Below are positions 46,736 through 58,533 of a DNA stretch of 64,000 nt, in pieces. Position 1 is the stretch's first letter. Each line of letters opens with the position of its first letter. Source of the stretch: Tenrec ecaudatus (taxonomy: Eukaryota > Chordata > Mammalia > Afrosoricida > Tenrecidae); assembly GCF_050624435.1 (NCBI RefSeq), contig NW_027459229.1, positions 1 to 64,000 of the forward strand. Direction: 5' to 3'. The position numbers and the translations under genes are program-made. The notes beneath the pieces were generated by a model. It did not search any database and was not told the DNA's origin. It worked only from the letters and a program-made list of their open reading frames with translations.

Positions 46736-47178
46736 ACAGAACCTGTATCCTAATAGTGTTACATTAACATTTACATGGGCCACCAGCCTCAAAAGCAGGA
46801 AGGAGATGGGCAAGAGAGAGGGATGTGGTATCCACAGGGTCTCTTATAAATAGGACACATTGTCAAAGAGAAATCATTAGTCTATGACTTGATTGACAGG
46901 TTAGACATTACCCATATCTTTTCACAGGTGTGTCACCATGGCAGAAAACATTAGTACCACAGTATCCACGAGGATTGAATTGTACTCTCTTTCAATATTC
47001 TGCAGTTTGAGGAATAAAAAAGACTGAAAGAGCAAAATCAAGGCTGAGGGTATATGGCGAAAGATTTTCCAGTGCAAAAAACGATTATTCAAGAAAGCTT
47101 TTTACAGCCACAAAGAATGAACAGGTGAATAATGCTATTGGAAAATAAATTACTGATAGATTGTTTAGCCTTTAACTT
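46736..47178. other. Unassigned stretch
   Basis: No gene or repeat recognised. The middle has a repeat-like look without identified termini. Confidence 0.5.
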
Positions 47179-47179
47179 G

Positions 47180-47975
47180 CTAATGTTGCCATTAGGTGAC
47201 ATCAAGTCAGCTCCAACCCAGAGCAACAGAATGAGGCACTGCAAGGTCCTGCGTCATCCTCACCATTGTTCCTCTGCCTGAGCGCATTGACTCCGCCACT
47301 GCGTCACGCCATCTTCTTAAAGGTCTTCCTCTTTCTAGCCACCCCTCTACTTTACTAAAAAAGATGTTCTTCTCCAGGGATGTACCTCTTCTGACAACAT
47401 GGCCACAGTTTGCAAGACTTGACTTGCCATCTTTGCCTCTCAGGAGCACTCTGGCCTTACTTCTTCCAAGACTGATCTGTTTGACTGGCTTGGAGTCCAT
47501 GACACTTTCAGCAGTATTCTTAAGTACCATATTTCAAATGCATCTGCTCTTCTATGGGCTTCCTTATTCATTGTCCAACTCTCACATGCATATGAGGCAA
47601 TGGACAATCATGGCTTGGGTCAGTCCTCAAAGTAACATCCTTGTTGTTCAATATTCTAAAGAGGTCTGTGTAGCAGATTTGCCTTGTGTAACACATCTTT
47701 TGATTTCTTGATTGCTGCTGCCATGAGAACTGATTATGGATCAAAGTCAAATCAATCCTCGGCAACTTTGACCTTTCCCCCATTTACCATGATGTTAACA
47801 ATTCATCCAGCTGTGAGGATTTTGGTCTGCCTTACATTGAATTGCAATCCGTAATGAAGGCTACAGTCCTTAATTTTTATCAGCAAGTGCTTCAATTCCT
47901 CCTCATTTTCAATCTTCCAATCATATAATCCAGCTTGTCTGGCTAGCTCATGCAATATTTTATTTTCCTAAAACG
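47180..47975 (-). mobile_element. RTE LINE 3' region
   Basis: Reverse complement, with the 3' tail at 'ccattaggtgacatcaagtcag', then 'aaggtcctgcgtcatcctcac', 'gatgttcttctccagggatg', 'tatgaggcaatggacaatca', 'taccatgatgttaacaattc' and 'cagcaagtgcttcaattcctc'. A 107-codon frame (47207-47530, minus) covers the ORF2 C-terminus, with a stretch reading RRGTSLEKNIFFSKVEG. It is one of the longest intact RTE coding stretches here but has no catalytic core. Confidence 0.85.
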
Positions 47976-48074
47976 TCTTTAAAATATGTTCCTTTGGTCA
48001 CTTTGGAGTCCCAAAATATCATTGTTGTTGGAATTCTGACAGCTATGCCACTTTTATTTCTACTGCCAATTGGA

Positions 48075-49720
48075 TCATACATGGTGGAAGGTTTCAATAG
48101 AGCTTCTAGACTGAGACAGACGAGGAAGTAAGATATAATGGTCTACTCTGAAAATGTGACCAATTGAAACATATAATAAGCAGTACAGCATTGTCTGATG
48201 TTTTGTCAGAAGATACATTTCTCAGGTTGAAAAGCATTCACCATGTAACTGGGGAAGAGATGCTTCCTCACAGCTCAGCCACACATAACAAACAATAGGA
48301 TGGAGGACAGCCTTGGGGCCATTCCCTGATGTGGCACAACTCAAAATAACAAAAAAATCTCTTCTAAAATCCATGAGCAATTGGAAGGTGGGAAATAGAA
48401 TGTATGAATCCGGGAAAACTAGAACTTGTCAAAAGATAAAAGAGCATTCTTAACGATCAATAGTCTAAGCTTAAATGAACTGATAATGAGTATTTTCAAT
48501 CATACAGTCTCATGGTCTACTGTGCCTGGATGCAAAATTGAAGCAGAATTGTACCACAATCATGGTCAAATTGAACACGTCAAGATCTGTTTGAAGTACA
48601 GCAATGGTAGTCACAGGACAATGCTCATACACCTGCAGGCAATGAGGTAAGATACCACTACTCAAATGAATGCGCCGACCACTAATGTTAAAGGTGAAGC
48701 AGTTGGAAGTTTTTATCAAGTTCTGCCATCTGAAATTAATCAAACATGCAATCAAGATGCATTAATAATCATTGATGGCTGGAATGAAAAAGTGGAAATA
48801 AAAAGATCAGTAAATAGCAAACATCATGTTAGTGGTAGGAACAAGGCCAGAAATTGCATGATAGGATTTTTTCAAAATGAATGACATAAAACATTGGAAA
48901 CTTCTTTTCAAATACATGAGTGATGACCATACATATGGACCACACCAGATACACATGGAATACACAAAATAAAATCAGTTCTATCTGTCACAAGAGACCA
49001 TAGAAAATCTTAATACATCCGTCCAAACAAAGCCAAAGGCCTACTACAACAGAGACCACACATAGTTCACATGCAAGTTCTAGTTGAAGCTAATGAAAAT
49101 CAAAATAAATCTAGATAACCAAACAGAGCCCTTAATATATCCTACCTGAATTTCATGTCCAGACACAAAATAACTCTGACATGATGAGTAATCTTGACTG
49201 ATGACCAAATAAACATTGAGGACATACTACAGAAAGGAAGGAAATAATCACTAACGAGCAAAGAAAGAAAAGAACAAATGGAAGTTAAGAAAATGCCTCC
49301 ATACTTGCTCCTGGCTATAGACTCGCTAAACTAACTGGAGGACATGAGCTAAACAGAGATTCCAAAGAGAAAATACAAAAGAAAAAGCAGAGTATTATAG
49401 CAAAATGTTAAAGAGCTGTATATAGAAATCAAGGGTAAAGAAACATTCATTCAGATTTTCTGAAGCAGAAAAAAATACTCAAGCCTCAAGGGGCAATATT
49501 GAAAATAATGTGGGCAAAATATTGATGGGCACACAAACCATCACAAGAAAATAGGGAAATTGTAATAGATTTTATTTTACCTGGATCCACTACCAACCCC
49601 ACCAAAGAAGACTGAAAGAATCATCGACTGCCAAAAGAACCAATAAATCTGTCTTGGAAGAAGTACAGCCAGAATGCTCCTTTGAGTCAAGGATGGCTAG
49701 ACTTTGTCTCATGTACTTTG
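48075..49720 (+). pseudogene. RTE LINE, 5' end and endonuclease with most of the RT deleted
   Basis: It starts at the RTE 5' region ('aggtttcaatagagcttctag', 'ggggaagagatgcttcctc'). Near 48530-48560 it has the EN block around 'HNHGQIEHVKI'. At 48680-48790 it reads 'APTTNVKGEAVGSFYQ' and then 'ALIIIDGWNEKVE', which matches the (I/V)IGDWNAKVG motif of RTE/BovB AP-endonucleases with the Gly-Asp pair altered. The linker follows to about 49500. Then, near 49560-49610, the sequence jumps to the RT-distal block, so the polymerase core is missing. It continues at 50294. Confidence 0.8.
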
Positions 49721-49726
49721 TTTTTT

Positions 49727-50285
49727 TCAAGGTTACTCTTCTTTTTTTATCACTCTATTGGGTTCTCTTACAGCTCTTATAGCAAACCATACATCAATTG
49801 TATCAAGCATTTTGTACATATGTTGCCATCAACATTTTCAAAACATTTTCTTTCTACTTGAGCTCTTGGTATCAGCTAGTTTTCTTTCTCTTCCTCCCCC
49901 AACCTTCAACCCCGGTGAACCCTTTCATAAATTATAAATTATTATTCTTTTCATATCTTACACCATCTACTACCCATGTTTCTGTTGTTTATCCTCACCC
50001 CCGGGGGGTGTTATATGTTGATTGTTGTGATTATTCCCCTTTCTCCCCATTCTCCCCCAACCTTCCCCCTAGCCTCATGGTATTGATACTCCCATTAATG
50101 TCTCTGTGAGATTTATCTGTCCTGGATTCCATGTCTTGAAAACACTTATCTATACCAGTGAACACACTCTGGTCTAGCCAGATTAGTAGGTAGAGTTGGG
50201 GTCATGACAGTGGGAAGGGAGGAAGCATTAAAGCACTAGAGGAATGTTGTGTGTTTCCTCAGTGCTATAGGGCACCCTGGTTGAC
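49727..50285 (-). mobile_element. Family T LINE-like repeat inserted in RTE
   Basis: 'tttttatcactctattgggttctcttacagctc' (as blocks), 'tgtatcaagcattttgtac', 'ataaattataaattattattc', 'ctctggtctagccagattagtagg' and 'gtgtttcctcagtgctata' lie in antisense order. It interrupts the RTE within 'catgtactttg | gacatgtttt'. Confidence 0.8.
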
Positions 50286-50293
50286 TCGTCCTA

Positions 50294-50490
50294 GACATGT
50301 TTTCAAGAGAGACCAGTCCCTGGAGAAGGGTATCATGCGTGGTAAAGTAGAGATGCAGCAAAACAGAGGTAGTCCCTCAGCAAGATGGACTGTCACAATG
50401 GCAGAAACAATGGGGTCAAACATAGCAGTGATGTAGGAATAGTGCAGGACCCAGAAATGTGTCCTTCTGTTGTCCAGTTCTCATTCAGTG
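50294..50490 (+). mobile_element. RTE LINE 3' end, continuation of the 48075 copy
   Basis: 'gacatgttttcaagagagacc', 'agtccctggagaagggtatc', 'agcaagatggactgtcac' and 'gtgcaggacccag' continue exactly where 49720 stops. The 3' tail is degraded. Confidence 0.85.
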
Positions 50491-50899
50491 TCCTCCCCCT
50501 CCATGGATTGGTTACAGTATACCTGCAGATGCAAAAAGCTGTGGCTGTTCAAGTTCCTGATATAAAATGGCATAGTGCTTACATATAACCCATGCACATC
50601 TTCCTGTATTCTTCAAATCATCACTAGCTTACTTATATAATATAGCATAAATACTACTACTAATAAGCATAGAACTTTAAACTCCCTCTTAGCTTTTGAG
50701 GGATTGTTTTGATCATTTATTTGTTTTTATTTTTCTGCTCCTCCTTTTTATTTCTTTTGCTTTATGTGATTGATCACTGATTTCTAGAGTTCATGGAAAT
50801 AAAACCCATTGGTCCACAGGGCTGACAGTACACAGGGTCTTTACAAATCAGAGCCAACTTGATTACATCCAGTAACAAGAAAAGCCCACTGCCCTAAAA

Positions 50900-50985
50900 A
50901 ATTATTGTGAGAATAAATTGTGATGATATATGTAGATTATTTATAATAGTGTTTGGAACATTGTAGTGCATCTGTTTTCTTGTGT
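50900..50985 (+). repeat. MIR SINE fragment
   Basis: 'aattattgtgagaataaattg' and 'atagtgtttggaacattgtag' match the MIR 3' half. Confidence 0.55.
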
Positions 50986-51026
50986 CCTGAAAATCTTCAA
51001 GGAAAATCTTCAAGAACTATGACTAC

Positions 51027-51689
51027 TGTTAGGTTTTGTGTCGACTTGGCTGCACCATGCTTTGGCAGTAAGGCTTTTCCATGTTACCTAACATAATGTA
51101 ATCAACTCTATTATGAGATCTGCAGTGAGCAGCAAAGTAGCTATGAGATGAGAGTAGATTGAAACCCCTGACTTGGGTTACAGGACCAAATGTTGTTTCC
51201 TCAGGGGTATAGTCTACTTGATATATAAATAGAAGCTATGCTAAGCACATTCATTTTTTCTGCTGAGCTTACATCTTGCATTTTATCTGTTGCTCTTGGG
51301 TTCTTTGGACTTTAGGCAAGGGTCTGCCATATTGCCTGATGATCCCAGGAGCTATGAGTGATGTGCCATTTGATCTCTTATCTGATCTACCAACTTTGGA
51401 TTTACTTGCCTCTGCAAGCACAAGCCTGACCTGCTGACATCCAACAGACTGTGATTACTTCATCTTCCTACTTCCTGGTTCATCATCATCACTTGCAACG
51501 ATATGAGTAATCAAAAGTCTCTAGCTTAGCATTGGGTCTACAAATTTGAGTCAACTGGATTTTCCACTTCTACACTGTGTGAGTCATTTCCTTGATATAA
51601 ATTTTTCTTTCTATATTTCTTTCTATCTATCTACCTATCATATATCTATGTCACTGGTTCTGCTTCTTTATTGAACCCTGCCTAACACA
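51027..51689 (+). mobile_element. Solo LTR of ERV-L type with perfect 5-bp target duplication
   Basis: 663 bp. It starts tgttaggttttgtgtcgac and ends gaaccctgcctaaca plus ca. The termini tgttagg and cctaaca form a perfect 7-bp inverted repeat. The pentamer actac flanks both sides (51022-51026 and 51690-51694), as expected for ERV-L integration. A TTTCTATC-type microsatellite lies near 51600-51650. No internal retroviral sequence is adjacent, so it is a solo LTR, probably left by recombination between two LTRs. Confidence 0.85.
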
Positions 51690-51694
51690 ACTAC

Positions 51695-52739
51695 TAAAAT
51701 GGGTGTATTTTTCCCTAGAAATATTGAAACTTTCCTCTTCAATCTCTTTCACAGATTTTAAAATTTACAGTTTATAAAATTATAGAGCAGTAAAACTCAA
51801 AACAGTACTCATTCTTCTGAAGATATTTTACCATTTTGCCTGTTAAAAAATGTATTAAACAGCGAGAATATATATTGCCAATCTGGCTGTTTCTTTTACC
51901 AAACTAAAATAAATTTAGTTATCACCCATAGCACTTTACCTGTACCTATAAAAACAAGTGTATCCTTAATTATTCAGGAAATATGCACACTACATGTGAC
52001 TGCTGTGTAATTGCTTTTACTTCACCCTATTAGCAAGATTCCTTAGAAACAATAGCTTTCATCCTAACCACTAGCTCAATTGATAGTGACTGTCACAAAT
52101 GCTTATTGGCATGAACACTTAGTATCTTGTTTCTCCTTTACAGCGCCTCTATTATATAATGGAAATATATATTTATTGTTGATGTTATTAGTCACATCAA
52201 TGAGTATGGTTGTCACAGAGCCATAGTAAAGGGAAAAAATGACAATAATAATAATAATTAGTCCATTAAATGATCTCATCAATCATATGATACAGTATCA
52301 TGGCTTATTCTTTAAGTACCTTAAGATAATTACTGTCAACTGGTATTAGAAATAGAAAAATTAAACAAAATTTTCAAATTTAAAAAAGGTATTGTGCAGA
52401 CTTGATAAAAATACTGATTTTCAAGTCATATTCAATCTTGTCTTGTAATAAAAAATCATTCAAGGGCTATCCATCAGTTGTCACTATGAGGAATCTAAAG
52501 TGAACATAAATTACAGAAACTCAACTGATTTGATAACTTAAAGTGTGATTTTAAACTAAATGGAGCCAACACACATACAGGCAATCTGGTTCACAAATCT
52601 TTCAAATTCTGCTATAAATAAGAACTTTAAAATATCTAAATGTACCACAGAATATTTGACAACTATAAAACAAAATTATTGGCATTAACTGTCTTAGTTA
52701 CAATAGTGGTACCTTGAATATCATAAGTCAGGTAGCTGC
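51695..52739. other. Unassigned stretch
   Basis: About 1 kb of AT-rich sequence with an ATA/ATT-rich patch near 52240. No gene or repeat recognised. Confidence 0.55.
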
Positions 52740-53108
52740 AAAGACTAGACTTTCAGTTTCCACAGTTTAGGACACTGGCAGCTGAATTCCAGGTATGACT
52801 CTAACACAAGTTCGTTCCCGGTCTATATGAGTTTCTAATTGCTTCCAGCAAACATTGGATTCCGAGACTTTTAAATGCACCTAGCTCAGCCGGATATCTT
52901 CTTCTCCTCTTCCATATGTGTACGTGTGTGTGTCTTTCTATTTTTATTCTGCTCTGATATAACTCAAAATTGATTAGATTTAGGTCCAGCATGACTCTCG
53001 TATGATCTCTTTGATAAATAAAGCCTATTTCCAAATAGGTCATACTTATGGTTCAGAGATCAGGATTTTAATACACATTTTAGGTGGACACAATTCAATC
53101 CACAGCAT
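52740..53108 (-). repeat. MaLR LTR (MLT1-like)
   Basis: In reverse complement the 5' start of MLT1 is recognisable: the plus strand reads 'ggtccagcatgactctcgta', 'gcctatttccaaataggtca' and 'tttaggtggacacaattcaatccacagca' (as blocks). Confidence 0.6.
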
Positions 53109-53297
53109 TATATATTTTAAGCATATTTGATCAAGAATATATTAACTGAAGAACTCAAACAGAAAAACAAAGCTGGCCCATAGTAGCTTTTCAAACAAAA
53201 AGAGAAAGAGTTTGGCTGGCTAACAGGGCAGAAACCCTTTGGGGCCACACTTGAAAAGCACTCTTGGTCTAGACAAAAATGTTTTAACAGCTCTAAA

Positions 53298-53496
53298 CAC
53301 ACTGCCATCTACTTCATTCCGACTCAAAGCAGCTCCATACAATAGAGGGGACCTGCTCCAGGGGGGTTCCGAGGCTCGAAATCTTTAGGGGAGTAGAAAA
53401 CCTGATCTTTCTCGTTCACACAGGCCGGTGGATTTGAAATGCTGACCTTTTGATTACCAAGCCAATGCAAGACCCACTATGCCAGAAAGCTCTCTT
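53298..53496 (-). repeat. AfroSINE
   Basis: 'cttcattccgactcaaagc', 'gaggggacctgctccagggg', 'cgaaatctttaggggagtag', 'aaaacctgatctttctc' and 'aagacccactatgccag' are a near-complete reverse-complement copy. Confidence 0.85.
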
Positions 53497-54214
53497 TAAC
53501 CACAATAGCAGTAGCAAAATGCATATGCGATTGCCCTTTATTTTGTCAAGTATCCACAACCCACGATCAAATTTAATGTAAAACACAAGGCTAATATTGC
53601 CTTCAGTTCTCTTATAGGAATAAAGATTTTATAGTTGCTTTAAAAGTTACTGTAAAAGGCCTTTTCAGTTAAGTTTTAAGGGAAGTTTTCCTTTCTTCAT
53701 TTTTTGTTTCTATTTTACTTTAGTTTTAAAGTAGCTACTATTTGGAAAGAATGACTTCACACTCTGACAAAGGAAATTATGCTCTACAAAAGAATTAGTC
53801 TTTAAATAAGAATTTAACACTCTTTCACTACGTATTTATTGAATGGCTATTAGCTATTGCTATTGCTGGCTATTGGAGCAGGTATAAAAACTAAGAACAA
53901 AATGCCTCCTCACTACAAAAATTTAGTATTAATGCAATACAAACTATAACAAATGATTCGTGGTTATTAGAGAAGTATAAACAAATTAATACTGGGAGCT
54001 GGAATTTAATAAGGGAAGATAAAGAACTTTTATAAGGGCGATTGTACTTGTTTAGTGCATATATTAGCTTTCTATGAAGAGTGTAACAAATTGTTACAAA
54101 TTTCGTAGTTAAAAGCCTCACAGATTCCTTTTCCTTCAGTCTGGAGATTAAAGGAGTAATGAGGTTGGCTTTCAGTATAAATTTTGTGGGAAAGCCCTTC
54201 CTTTTTCAGCTTCT
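53497..54214. other. Unassigned stretch
   Basis: AT-rich, no gene or repeat recognised. Confidence 0.55.
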
Positions 54215-54385
54215 AGAGACCACCGGGTGGCTTGGTGGGCAGCAGGTCCACAGGAGAGAGATGAGGCTTTCTACTCCTGCAGAGAGTTACAATCTTGCAA
54301 ACACACGGGGCAGGTTGACCCCGTCGTCCTACAGGGTGGTGACAAGTGGAACCACTTTGGTGGCAGCGAATGAGGGTGGCCTCCT
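54215..54385 (+). repeat. AfroSINE
   Basis: 'ccaccgggtggcttggtggg', 'agagatgaggctttctactc', 'gcagagagttacaatcttgc' and 'gtcctacagggtggtgac' lie in sense order. Confidence 0.7.
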
Positions 54386-54650
54386 GCCTTTCTTGGTGAA
54401 TAGCCCTTTTCCTCCAACTCCAAGCCAGTGGACTATGTCTTCTCACATCAAATCACTCGGATTTCTGCTTCTATCAGCACAGGCTGTGAGTTCTTCAGTG
54501 AGCAAATAAACCCATGCTTACCGTCTTCACTGGGTACCCAGTCCCTGTCAGGAATTGGACATTTGAAGACACATTAATTCTGTAAGATGGTCCTGTGGAC
54601 TGGGAGAGAGACAGATGCCAGCCAGTCATCAACGCAGAATCTTTGATGTG

Positions 54651-54671
54651 GTTGTGTGTGTGTGTGTGTGT
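54651..54671. repeat. (TG)n microsatellite
   Basis: About ten TG units directly preceding the oligo(T) start of the next T copy. Confidence 0.9.
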
Positions 54672-55040
54672 TTCTTTTTTATAAATCATTTTATTGGAGC
54701 TCATACAACTCTTATCACAATCCATACATACATCAATTGAGTAAAGCACATTTATACATTTGTTGCCCTCATCGTTCTCAAAATTCGCCTTCCGCTTGGG
54801 TTCCTGGAATCAGCTCCTCATTTTCCTTTTTCCCTCCCCCTCCCTTCCCAATCCCACCTCCCTCACAAACCCTTAATAACTTATAAATTATTACTCTATC
54901 CTATCCTACACTCCCCTCACCCACTATCCTGTTGCCCATCCTGCAGAAAGGAGGTTACATGTAGATCCCCGAGATTGGTTCCCCCTTTCTATAACCCCTT
55001 CCTTCCCGCTGTCGCCAAGGTATGACATTTATTCCCTAGA
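54672..55040 (-). mobile_element. Family T LINE-like repeat
   Basis: 'ataaatcattttattggagctc', 'cacaatccatacatacatca', 'taataacttataaattatta' and 'gattggttccccctttct' lie in antisense order. 5'-truncated near 55030. Confidence 0.8.
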
Positions 55041-55048
55041 TACACACA

Positions 55049-55079
<31 letters not shown>

Positions 55080-55080
55080 G
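55041..55080. repeat. (AC)n microsatellite
   Basis: About 18 AC units with one AT interruption. Confidence 0.95.
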
Positions 55081-56467
55081 TCGTGTTTATCTTGTCTATT
55101 GGTAACTTGCCCCATCATCACATGTCCTTCTCTGACTCTCAAATCTTTACAGTGTCCCTCTGGAACTTTCAGAGATGAATTTTTCCTTAATCTTTTAAAA
55201 CAGATAATCTATGGTAATCTTTTTATATCCAGGTCAACAGCAAACATTTCATTTTCAAAATAATTCTTCTCTGTTATTTAGTGTAACATATTCACTAGTC
55301 CTGAAGATTAGGATAGGGATCTCTTTGGGGTGTCTATTACTTTGCCTGAAAAAGTTCATAAACCAGTATTTTGCAAAACGTGGTATCCAGACTGCTTTGA
55401 TTATAAATTGTTTAGTAGCTGTCAAAAAAGAGTTGTTTATCTCCCTTGGTACAGAAACACCACCTACCTTAAGAGTTGAGTGAGATTTTTGACCTTGAGA
55501 GAGGACTATGTCCCAAATGGAAGGGGCAGCTCAAGTCTATGTACAGAAATAAGGAAGTGAGGATTATGGTTATAGAAATGTACATGGTGTAATTCCACTA
55601 TAGCAAAGGTTAGCTTCAAAGATATTCATAAAAATAAGTTTGGAAATAAGATTAGGAATAGAGTCTAAAGAACATTGATGACCACTCTAAGTAAATTTAA
55701 CTTTACTTGAAAGGTCAAGAAATCAAACACATTATAGAAATAGAGTCCTCTATTTCTTAGACCTGGAGAATTGTATAGGGAATGCCAAATTCACTTGTAG
55801 ATGTTGTAATATATGATAGCCCTTTCCATTTCAGGATACGAGCTGCTTCTTAACCAATTTTGAAACTCTTCCCATTTTAAGATGCACTTTTAAATTGGCA
55901 ATGTTTCCACACTCTAATCTTTATTTCTAAGAACCTTAAAATTCCAACTGAAAAAGGAACTATTTCTAGAGATAAAAATTTAATATAAGAGATTGAACAG
56001 CAGTAGCTCTGGAGTATTTTAAGTAGTTGCTTAAGAATGAAAAATAATGAATCATAGCTATGAACAAGGTAAAAAATACTCTATATTAGAGAGTATAAAA
56101 CAACAAATCTATGTCAGTATTATTAAGGAATACATGTAGACATACATAAGTATCACCTCTGGGCCATACAAATATTTGGCATTCTGGTTTACATTTCTAT
56201 GTAATTAACCGGTGGGCCCCACCAGACTATAGCCCCTAGCCATCTTTTACATCTGGAATTGAACTCACTCCTATGGTAAAATAAGAATATATAGGATTAA
56301 ATTTAAAATAATTTTTAAAATATAGTTACTTTAAACAATCAAATTAATTCATAAACTAACTATAAAATATGTTCATATAATTATGTACCTACTTGCTGTG
56401 TTTTTAAGCAATATGTATATAATAATTTTAATATAATTTTAAATTATTTTTTTAGATTTTTAACATA
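55081..56467. other. Unassigned stretch upstream of the hAT transposase relic
   Basis: AT-rich, no exon recognised. The 5' end of the hAT transposon should lie in its last few hundred bases, but no inverted copy of the 3'-end sequence (ggtgaccagattttaac) was found. Confidence 0.5.
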
Positions 56468-58326
56468 ATGTGTAAGAAAAGAGGATGCAAATTCAACAAT
56501 GATCTAAGAAGTAAGTTTCCTTTTATTAGAAATACCAAAAGTGATTACATGGTAGAGTGTGAGAAATGTAATGGTGAATTTTCTATTTTGCAGGCGGAAA
56601 GAATGATATTTCAAAGCACTTGGAGAACAGAAAGATAAAAGATATTTAAATACTGCTGCATCTTCCTCCAAAATACAGGAATTTTTTTTCAAAAACAACT
56701 TGTGGAGACAAAGAAAAGAAATTAGCATTAGCAGAAGGACTTATGTCTTTTCATGCTATTAATCACAATTATTCCTTCAGATCTATGGACTGTACATCAC
56801 AAGTTGTCAAAGTGTTAATCAACAAAAGTTTGCCTATGCTAGAACAAAATCTGAAGCAATTGTGTGTAATGTGCTTTCTCCAAATGCATTTTCAGAATTA
56901 AACAAAAATCTAGAAAAAAATTAATTTTATATCCATATATTCTGATGCATCGAATCATAACGATTTAAAGTTATTTCTAACCATTATTAGATTTTTTTAT
57001 TCAGAAACTGGAATAAAAATTAGAATTTTAGATTTCATTTCTGTGGCGGGCAAAACTTCTGAAATAATTTTCAGTTCCATTATTAATATTTTGGGAAAAA
57101 ATTTTAAACATAAAATGATTGCATATTGTGCAGACAACACGGATGCAAATTTTGGAGGAAAAGCAAGAAGAGGTACAAACAATATTTTTAATAAATTAAA
57201 CAAAAACCTTGATCAAACTTTTTTGGTGTTGGTTGTGCAGTGCACATAATACATAATACTTTTCAAACAGCGGCTGATTTGTTGCCCGAAGATGTGGGAA
57301 ATATTGTTATTAAAATATATTTTTATTTCTATATATACACTGTGCACGTTGAAATGCTTAAAGAATTTTGTGAAACTACGGAAGTCTAATATTAGAAAAT
57401 ACTTGGGTACAGTAAAACGCGCTGGTTAGCTCTTTGGCCAGCCACCAAAAGAATTTTGAAAATATACGATCCTTCGAAATCCTACTTTCTATCACAGAAT
57501 AAATGTCCTAGAATTTTAAAAGAGTTTTTTGAAAAAGAATCTTCAAAAATTTGGCTAGAGTTTGTACACAATCAAGCAGCTCTTTTTCAAAATGCAATAA
57601 AACTTATTGAAGGTGACAAAATTTTGGTAATCGAAGTAGCAAATGAAGTTAATAATTTAAAATTTCAGTGTCATGAGCAATTAGAAAATAATTTTCTTCC
57701 ATTAACTATCCATAATAGTATAAGCCAGCTAGAAGAACAAGGTACAATAAATCATGCAGAAATCATGAATCACATTAAAAAGTTCTATAGTAACTACATA
57801 GATTATTTAGAAGAGTGGATGGTACATTACAATGATATTGAACATTTTTATTGGGTTACATTAAAACAAGAACTTAATTGGAATGATTTGCAAAAACTCA
57901 ATCGATCATATTACTAAAAAATTTCCAAAAAGTAATATTTCCTAAAATGATCTTTTTAATGAGGTATCATTATTTTAAAAAATATTGATAAGGAAAAGGG
58001 GCATCAGCAAAAGTCACAATAGAGAACAAATGGTTAGAAATGTTTCATCATTTTGAAACAAACCATGTGCCATACAATAATGCACTAAAAATTGTGGAAT
58101 GCACGCTGTCCTTACCAGGAACTAATGCTGCGACTGAACGCATTTTTCTACGGTAAATAAAGTGTAAACATCAGAAAAATCACAATTAAGTGTTGAGACA
58201 TTGAAAGTTATTTTATGTGTTAAATATAATTTAACAAATTCTTGTGAAAAATTTCATGACCTTTTAAACAACGACAGCAATCTACTAAAAATAATTCACT
58301 CAAATGAGAAATATGCGAAAGAATAA
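56468..58326 (+). pseudogene. hAT-superfamily transposase gene, nearly full length but frame-broken
   Basis: Read across frames, the segment has all the parts of a hAT transposase. An N-terminal BED-type zinc finger starts at the ATG at 56468, with its C-x2-C pair at 56558-56569 and first His at 56617-56619; the expected last His reads Ile. The RNase H-like core has a first catalytic Asp in a SDASNHNDLK block at about 56941-56970 and a second in CADNTDANFGG at about 57127-57160. A C-x2-H type AVHIIHN block lies near 57236-57262. The all-alpha insertion domain has its longest uninterrupted frame at 57456-57917. The C-terminal dimerisation domain contains LSLPGTNAATERIF at about 58105-58146. 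At least six shifts or stops break the frame, so no protein can be made. Codon use is extremely AT-rich. The type with SxDASNHxxLKLF is common in insect and fish hAT elements and is unlike the Buster/SPIN type. Its source is unknown. Confidence 0.85.
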
Positions 58327-58533
58327 AATAATACTATACATAATTTTAATGTATTACATTTGTAAATTGTACTTACATTGAAATTTTAAAAATATATTAC
58401 AATACTATTTTTGCATTCTATGAAAATTTTTGTTGCTCCATATAAACTAAATTTTTAATCAAGAACCCCCCTCCTCCCCCCCATCAATGGTGTCCTGCTT
58501 TACTAATGTTAAAATCTGGTCACCTTACCCTAG
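58327..58533 (+). mobile_element. Probable 3' non-coding end of the hAT transposon
   Basis: After the transposase stop the AT-rich sequence continues to a C-run ('cccccctcctcccccccatc') and then 'tgtcctgctttactaatgtt' and 'aaaatctggtcaccttaccc'. The last block resembles a hAT terminal region (its reverse complement starts gggtaaggtgaccagatttt). No matching 5' copy was found, so the border near 58533 is a guess. Confidence 0.4.

Noticed and set aside
50800..50880. AfroSINE tail
   Set aside because: Only a few short words agree and the order could not be confirmed.
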